Assembly (NCBI GenBank): GCA_963768165.1
Contig: CAVYHJ010000001.1
Span: forward strand, 124,001-188,000
Length of the DNA stretch: 64,000 nucleotides
Reading direction: 5' to 3'
Source: CAVYHJ01 sp963768165 [NCBI: uncultured bacterium]
Lineage (GTDB): Bacteria > UBP4 > UBA4092
A model generated the notes under the pieces. The model worked only from the letters and a program-made list of their open reading frames with translations. It was not told where the DNA came from and made no database searches. Below are positions 60,063 through 64,000 of the stretch, piece by piece. The position numbers were made by a program, and so were the translations under genes. Position 1 is the first letter of the stretch. Every line of letters starts with the position of its first letter.

Positions 60063-62654
60063 TTATTTTTCGCCCAACCGACGGAGAATATCCAACGCTT
60101 CTGGACGGCTAGAATCCAAGGCGAGGGTTTGTTTTATCCAGTCGAGAGCTTTTTGTTTATCATGGAGTTTATCGTAGACCCGGGCATAACCCAAAGTAAA
60201 AACAGGGTTGGCAGGATATTTTTTATGAAGTTTATCGAGCCAGGGGAGGGTATCGTTATATTGTCCGGATTGGAAATAAGTCCCGCCCAACCGTTTCCAT
60301 GTTTCAGGATTCGCCGTATCCAACGCATAGGCGTTCTGTAAAATCTCGATGGCGGTTTTAAAATCTTTTAAATCGAGATGTTGACGGGATACATTATAAA
60401 ATTTTTCTTCAAGATAGAAAGGATCTTTTTGTACGATTTTTCTCCAGACTGCGAGAGCCTGTTCTTTTTTCCCCTGTTGATAGTATAACCCACCGAGCCG
60501 ATGCAACGCCTCACTGGAATAGTAAGGTTGATTGCTGTCATGGAATTGAAGAATAAATTTGTGATTGAGGGGATAGATGTATTCCACCAAGCGATAATTT
60601 TCCATAGCGGAATCCATCGACATAATCGCATCAGCGGAATCACCGATGGCCTTATAGCGATTCATTTCAGATTCATATGCGTCGCCTAAAAAGAAATGCA
60701 TATCGGCATATTCCATATCCCTCAAGGATAGTTGGAACTGTTCAATAGCTTGCGAGGGTTGATGAAGATACCAATAACCTAATCCCATATCGTAATGTGT
60801 CCGTCCATTGTGTGAGTCTAAGGCTACAGATTTTTCACCATAGAGTTCGGCTTTCATTAAAGCGTATTGGCTTAAATCCGCGTATCCGCCGGCTCTCAGC
60901 CCAGTAAAAGCATCCAGAAAATAATCCATACGGTTTTTATACCAGTCGGCTCGAAGTTCAATAGATTCGAAATTCAAAGTCTCTAGGATGATAATTACTA
61001 AACTAACTAACCAGAATTTAGCTCGGTAAGACACCTTCGCACTAGTCTGAAGGTCTCCGACCGAGGATAATGGTTGGATAGTAGACGCAGAAGTGACTCC
61101 GATATTTTCTTGGTTTACAACCAGCGCGCCTAAAAAAATAAATAAAAGTGCCAAGGGGGCAACGTGCAATGGAAAATCTACCAGGGATTGGCACAATATC
61201 CCGACCGTAGCGCAAAACAGGCAAATGAAAAATACAATTCTCAAATTTTTAGTCTCAGGTCTCTGGTTACCTGTATTCTGTATTTTGAACCCTTTAAAGC
61301 CTATTGATAAATATTTAAAAAGGAGCCAGAGACTGATAAAAAAACCGAGAATCCCCATTTCCGTCCAAGTCTGGATATATTCATTGTGTGATTCATTGGT
61401 GAGTTTATACGTCGGTTCCAGTTTGGAATTTGGATGCTCTTCAAAAAATTTCCCTTGATACAGGGGAACCCAATATTTAAAAGCACCGAGACTGACTCCC
61501 CGCAGAGGATGATCCTTAATCATTTCGAAACTCGACGCCCACATGCGAAGACGATCATCCTGAATATAGGTTTCTTTGCGTAACAAGGTGTCTTTTAACC
61601 GTTGGACAATAGATATGCCAATGGGGTTTAGTTTTCCGGGGATGGATAAAATAGCGAAAAATATACAAAAAGAAATTAGTCCTATGACCATTTTTACCCG
61701 ATTAGCTTTGAGAAGTTTGATAGCCCCGAGTTCTTTTACAAGATAACCCAGTAAAAGGACAAACCCGACGGTGGTTCCAATCCAGACTCCGCGGGATAGG
61801 GTCGCCATGATGACAAAAAGAAACCAGATTAAGAGAGCGATTTGTAAAAGGTTCAAAATATATCTTTTGCCCGTATCTTGGAACCGATATGTTTTGGGAG
61901 GTTTGGAAAATCGCAAGGCGATGAGTACGAAAGATGCAAGCATTAATTGAGAAGCGACACCGTTATTGTGACCAACGGTGGCGCTCATGCGATTGCGGTC
62001 TTCGGCTTTTCCTAAAATCATTTGAATAAAATCAAAAGGGTATCTTTCCAAATGCTGGCAAGTGGCGAAAAATGCTGTGACAATGGCACTAGCAACTACG
62101 GTCCAAAGTATAAGGCGAATTTTTTGGGGTTCGCATAACTGGTCCAGAATCAAGTAATAAAACAGAATGAACGTGGCAAAGAGTCCCCAGTCGCGGGAAC
62201 TAATTTCCCAGGTATGAGAATAAGATAATGAAATAGCAGAAATAAATAGCAAAGAAAAAATCGGCATATCCAAGCGGGAGTGGGTGAATTTCCAATTGCC
62301 GGTCAAGGCTTTTTTGGCAAGGGTTAAATACAATAAAATTAAAATGATGGATTGACAAAATATTTCCTTGACCACCAGATTGGTCAGGACGGGAACAGAG
62401 TGGGGGACAGTAATTAAATCAGGAGCAATTTCTTTAATAATGGCTTGCCCATTCTCTCGAAACATGAGTAGCGGTGAAAAGAAAAAAAGTAGAACTAATA
62501 ATCCCAGCCAGATTCGGTCTATCCAACGTAAGATAAACATGAGTGAGGGAGAGAAGAAGAAAAGTAGAATTATTAATAATCCCAGCCAGCCAAAGCAGAA
62601 GAAAAGTAGAATTATTAATAATCCCAGCCATATCCAACGTAAGATTCGTTTCAT
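60063..62654 (-). CDS. O-antigen ligase/polymerase-like membrane protein with C-terminal TPRs and a repeated N-terminus
   Basis: An 863-residue protein. Membrane part (about 1-500) with 10-12 hydrophobic segments and Wzy_C/WaaL features: RMSATVGHNNGVAS, LATLSRGVWIGTTVGFVLL-like segment, and a large periplasmic loop RMWASSFEMIKDHPLRGVSLG, then NESHNEYIQTWTEMGILGF. The rest (about 590-860) is a soluble TPR array (ESVALDSHNGRTHYDMGLGY, TPETWKRLGGTYFQSGQY). It may polymerise or ligate polysaccharide chains. The first 65 residues contain the repeated unit WLGLL(I/V)(I/L)LLFF, encoded by repeats at 62480-62645. Start at 62654 is provisional. Confidence 0.85.
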   Translation of the reverse strand: MKRILRWIWLGLLIILLFFCFGWLGLLIILLFFFSPSLMFILRWIDRIWLGLLVLLFFFSPLLMFRENGQAIIKEIAPDLITVPHSVPVLTNLVVKEIFCQSIILILLYLTLAKKALTGNWKFTHSRLDMPIFSLLFISAISLSYSHTWEISSRDWGLFATFILFYYLILDQLCEPQKIRLILWTVVASAIVTAFFATCQHLERYPFDFIQMILGKAEDRNRMSATVGHNNGVASQLMLASFVLIALRFSKPPKTYRFQDTGKRYILNLLQIALLIWFLFVIMATLSRGVWIGTTVGFVLLLGYLVKELGAIKLLKANRVKMVIGLISFCIFFAILSIPGKLNPIGISIVQRLKDTLLRKETYIQDDRLRMWASSFEMIKDHPLRGVSLGAFKYWVPLYQGKFFEEHPNSKLEPTYKLTNESHNEYIQTWTEMGILGFFISLWLLFKYLSIGFKGFKIQNTGNQRPETKNLRIVFFICLFCATVGILCQSLVDFPLHVAPLALLFIFLGALVVNQENIGVTSASTIQPLSSVGDLQTSAKVSYRAKFWLVSLVIIILETLNFESIELRADWYKNRMDYFLDAFTGLRAGGYADLSQYALMKAELYGEKSVALDSHNGRTHYDMGLGYWYLHQPSQAIEQFQLSLRDMEYADMHFFLGDAYESEMNRYKAIGDSADAIMSMDSAMENYRLVEYIYPLNHKFILQFHDSNQPYYSSEALHRLGGLYYQQGKKEQALAVWRKIVQKDPFYLEEKFYNVSRQHLDLKDFKTAIEILQNAYALDTANPETWKRLGGTYFQSGQYNDTLPWLDKLHKKYPANPVFTLGYARVYDKLHDKQKALDWIKQTLALDSSRPEALDILRRLGEK
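62480..62645. repeat. Imperfect tandem repeats encoding the N-terminus of the Wzy-like gene
   Basis: Two identical 33-nt copies (62555-62587 and 62597-62629) are 42 nt apart, and a diverged third copy (about 62482-62509) is flanked, like the last one, by TATCCAACGTAAG. The periods of 42 and 112 nt mean recombination changes the number of N-terminal membrane segments; 42 is a multiple of 3, so the frame is kept. Confidence 0.75.
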
Positions 62655-62903
62655 ACCTCAGATACTATAACATAAAGAAAAGTTTCAAGTTTCAAGTCCA
62701 ATGTCTAAAGTTTTCAACTTCATACTGTGTACTTTTTTCCACATTACTATTTTTCATAGTGTGGGTAAATTGACACGTTTTTCATTCGTATAATTGTATG
62801 TTTTTCAGATGATTTATATGGAACATTGATTTTACTGTAACTATAAAACAATCCAATATTGGGAATAGTTATTGCTAATATAGTGCTAAAAGAGAGGAAT
62901 ATT

Positions 62904-63047
62904 ATGGAAGATATCGGACTAAATGGAATGATTATAATCGGAGGCGTTAGCGGATTGGCACTCATTGCAGCACGATATTCTGTAGATGTTATATTCAATA
63001 CGATGCAGTATTTCATTAGCCGGTTGGGGGATCAGAAACGGAAATAA
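62904..63047 (+). CDS. 47-residue single-span membrane peptide
   Basis: A short frame (MEDIGLNGMIIIGGVSGLAL then IAARYSVDVIFNTMQYFISR) with one transmembrane helix and a basic end (LGDQKRK). AGAGAGGA (62891-62898) lies 5 nt upstream of the ATG at 62904, and a textbook terminator follows 28 nt after the stop. A longer frame from 62859 lacks a ribosome-binding site. The signals flanking it argue that it is a real gene. Function unknown. Confidence 0.6.
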   Translation: MEDIGLNGMIIIGGVSGLALIAARYSVDVIFNTMQYFISRLGDQKRK

Positions 63048-63075
63048 ATCCAAGACAATATATTCGTTGTTATAA

Positions 63076-63110
63076 AACTCAACCCATATTAAAATGGGTT
63101 GAGTTTTTTT
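63076..63110 (+). terminator. Intrinsic terminator after the 47-residue gene
   Basis: AACTCAACCCAT (63076-63087), a 6-nt loop, ATGGGTTGAGTT (63094-63105) and a T-run to 63110: a 12-bp perfect stem and continuous Ts, the best terminator in the window. Confidence 0.93.
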
Positions 63111-63173
63111 GTTGGGAGTATTTTTCCCAATTCTACTTACTCCCTTGACGGTTCTTTGTTATACTATTTTTCA

Positions 63174-64000
63174 ATGTTGATAATGCCTATTATCTCTTAT
63201 CGATTAACGTTAGTTATCTCAATCTGGGTCACGGTATCTTCGTGTGCCTTTTCCTCAATTTTCAGCACTCATGCTCTTGCCGGAAAAGATGCCTACGAAA
63301 AAGAAGATAAGGCAACAGCCAAAGAGGAATTTGATATGGCAATACGGACTTGGACACCCGGCGATGGGGTGGAAGAAAAAGCGGCGGTATATTCCATGCT
63401 GGGCTTGCTTAATATGGCTGATACAAAATACGATATTGCTCTGGAGAATTTTAATGAAGTCCTCAAATTAAAATCCAATGAAGGTCATCCCCATCTGCAA
63501 ATCAGTTTGATTTATTCCGCTCAAGGGAAAAATCAACTGGCGATTGAGGAAATTAAAAAACAGGTTAAAGCAGAACCAGATTACTATCGAGGACAATGGA
63601 CCTTGGGAAATCTATATAGAATCACACATCAAACCGAACTGGCTATTCCATGTTTTGCCAAAGCGACGACACTGAATCCTAAAAGTGATTCCGCCTATGC
63701 CGGTCTGGGTGATTGTTATAAGACTTTGGGAAAATATACCACGGCGACTGACTGTTTTGAGCAAGCGGTCAAATTAAATCATGATAATGCCATCGCGTAT
63801 TACAATTTGGGACAATGCCATGCCGTTCTTAAACAATATGACAAAGCGATTGAAGATTATCAAAACGCTCTCACGGCGAGGGTCATCACCTTGAGTGCCT
63901 TTAAAGTCGAAGTATACACTTTTTTAGGGGAAGCTTACGAACATAGTGGGCAACCTGAAAAAGCAAAAGAAGCCTATAAACAAGCCAAAGAACTTCTCGA
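63174..64000 (+). CDS. TPR-repeat protein, 3' end outside window
   Basis: The frame is open from ATG 63174 to the window edge (275 codons). The N-terminus is hydrophobic (LTLVISIWVTVSSCAFSSIF then STHALA), a signal peptide or lipoprotein signal, followed by about seven TPR-like helix pairs: AYEKEDKATAKEEFDMAIRT, YSMLGLLNMADTKYDIALEN, AYAGLGDCYKTLGKYTTA, AYYNLGQCHAVLKQYDKAI, YTFLGEAYEHSGQPEKA. A second ATG at 63183 is possible. TTGACG (63145-63150) could be a -35 box. Probably a periplasmic scaffold. Confidence 0.87.
   Translation, partial: MLIMPIISYRLTLVISIWVTVSSCAFSSIFSTHALAGKDAYEKEDKATAKEEFDMAIRTWTPGDGVEEKAAVYSMLGLLNMADTKYDIALENFNEVLKLKSNEGHPHLQISLIYSAQGKNQLAIEEIKKQVKAEPDYYRGQWTLGNLYRITHQTELAIPCFAKATTLNPKSDSAYAGLGDCYKTLGKYTTATDCFEQAVKLNHDNAIAYYNLGQCHAVLKQYDKAIEDYQNALTARVITLSAFKVEVYTFLGEAYEHSGQPEKAKEAYKQAKELL

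Overview
This is a 64 kb piece of a moderately AT-rich bacterial chromosome (roughly 40% GC by eye) from what looks like an uncultured, free-living, polysaccharide-degrading, probably Gram-negative bacterium. The grounds are a strong AAGGAGG-type Shine-Dalgarno usage, a type IV pilus/type II secretion style pseudopilin set whose C-termini end in a YDPTNG...DI motif seen in several candidate phyla, many secreted glycoside hydrolases, Kelch/PKD and Ig-like surface modules, and secreted ankyrin proteins. I cannot assign a phylum from this window alone.

Layout. 0-3 kb: end of a secreted carbohydrate-binding/Ig-like protein, a canonical pseudopilin, then decayed DNA (a truncated, frameshifted SGNH/TPR gene abutting an ankyrin relic). 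3-11 kb: guaA, a GH9 cellulase and three paralogous secreted ankyrin proteins. 11-20 kb: housekeeping and envelope genes (oligopeptide-binding protein, a PF13769-type small protein, pilT, a FemAB/BioF2-like transferase, a double-domain amidase, tsaB, tsaE, prfB with its programmed frameshift). 20-30 kb: a subclass-B1-like metallo-beta-lactamase, an ECF-type Ni/Co importer with CbiM, CbiN-like and CbiQ parts fused, a short-chain dehydrogenase, a HEPN protein, a Kelch/PKD surface protein, DUF2203 and LysE-type proteins. 29.7-38.2 kb: a carbohydrate island (aldo/keto reductase, cellobiose-epimerase-like AGE protein, GH5 with an X2 module, GH31 with a PA14 insert, an NAD-dependent epimerase).

38.4-45.8 kb is the most unusual stretch. 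It is a three-gene minus-strand operon with a near-consensus promoter: a PocR-type histidine kinase, a stand-alone receiver protein with a coiled-coil insertion, and a large HD-domain phosphohydrolase. Two different insertion sequences have landed in it, an IS481-type element inside the HD gene and an IS5-type element inside the kinase, and a poly-T frameshift splits the kinase again. Reading through the insertion edges shows that what look like five or six small genes are pieces of three. The intact version could be an undescribed sensor-kinase/HD-effector module.

46-64 kb: GH36 alpha-galactosidase, DUF4185, HAD phosphatase, DUF2784, a C4 zinc-ribbon protein, PtsN-like EIIA, GH57 branching enzyme, two pseudopilin-like proteins lacking the prepilin peptidase motif, tRNA-Leu(TAG), a polysaccharide deacetylase next to a GH51-like arabinofuranosidase, an O-antigen-ligase-like protein with TPRs and a repeated N-terminus, a 47-residue membrane peptide with a textbook terminator, and the start of a TPR protein. 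Together the catabolic genes describe an organism that attacks plant beta-glucan, xyloglucan and arabinan/galactan side chains outside the cell and processes oligosaccharides inside. Short dispersed palindromes and heptanucleotide microsatellites are scattered through the intergenic DNA and sometimes lie inside genes.
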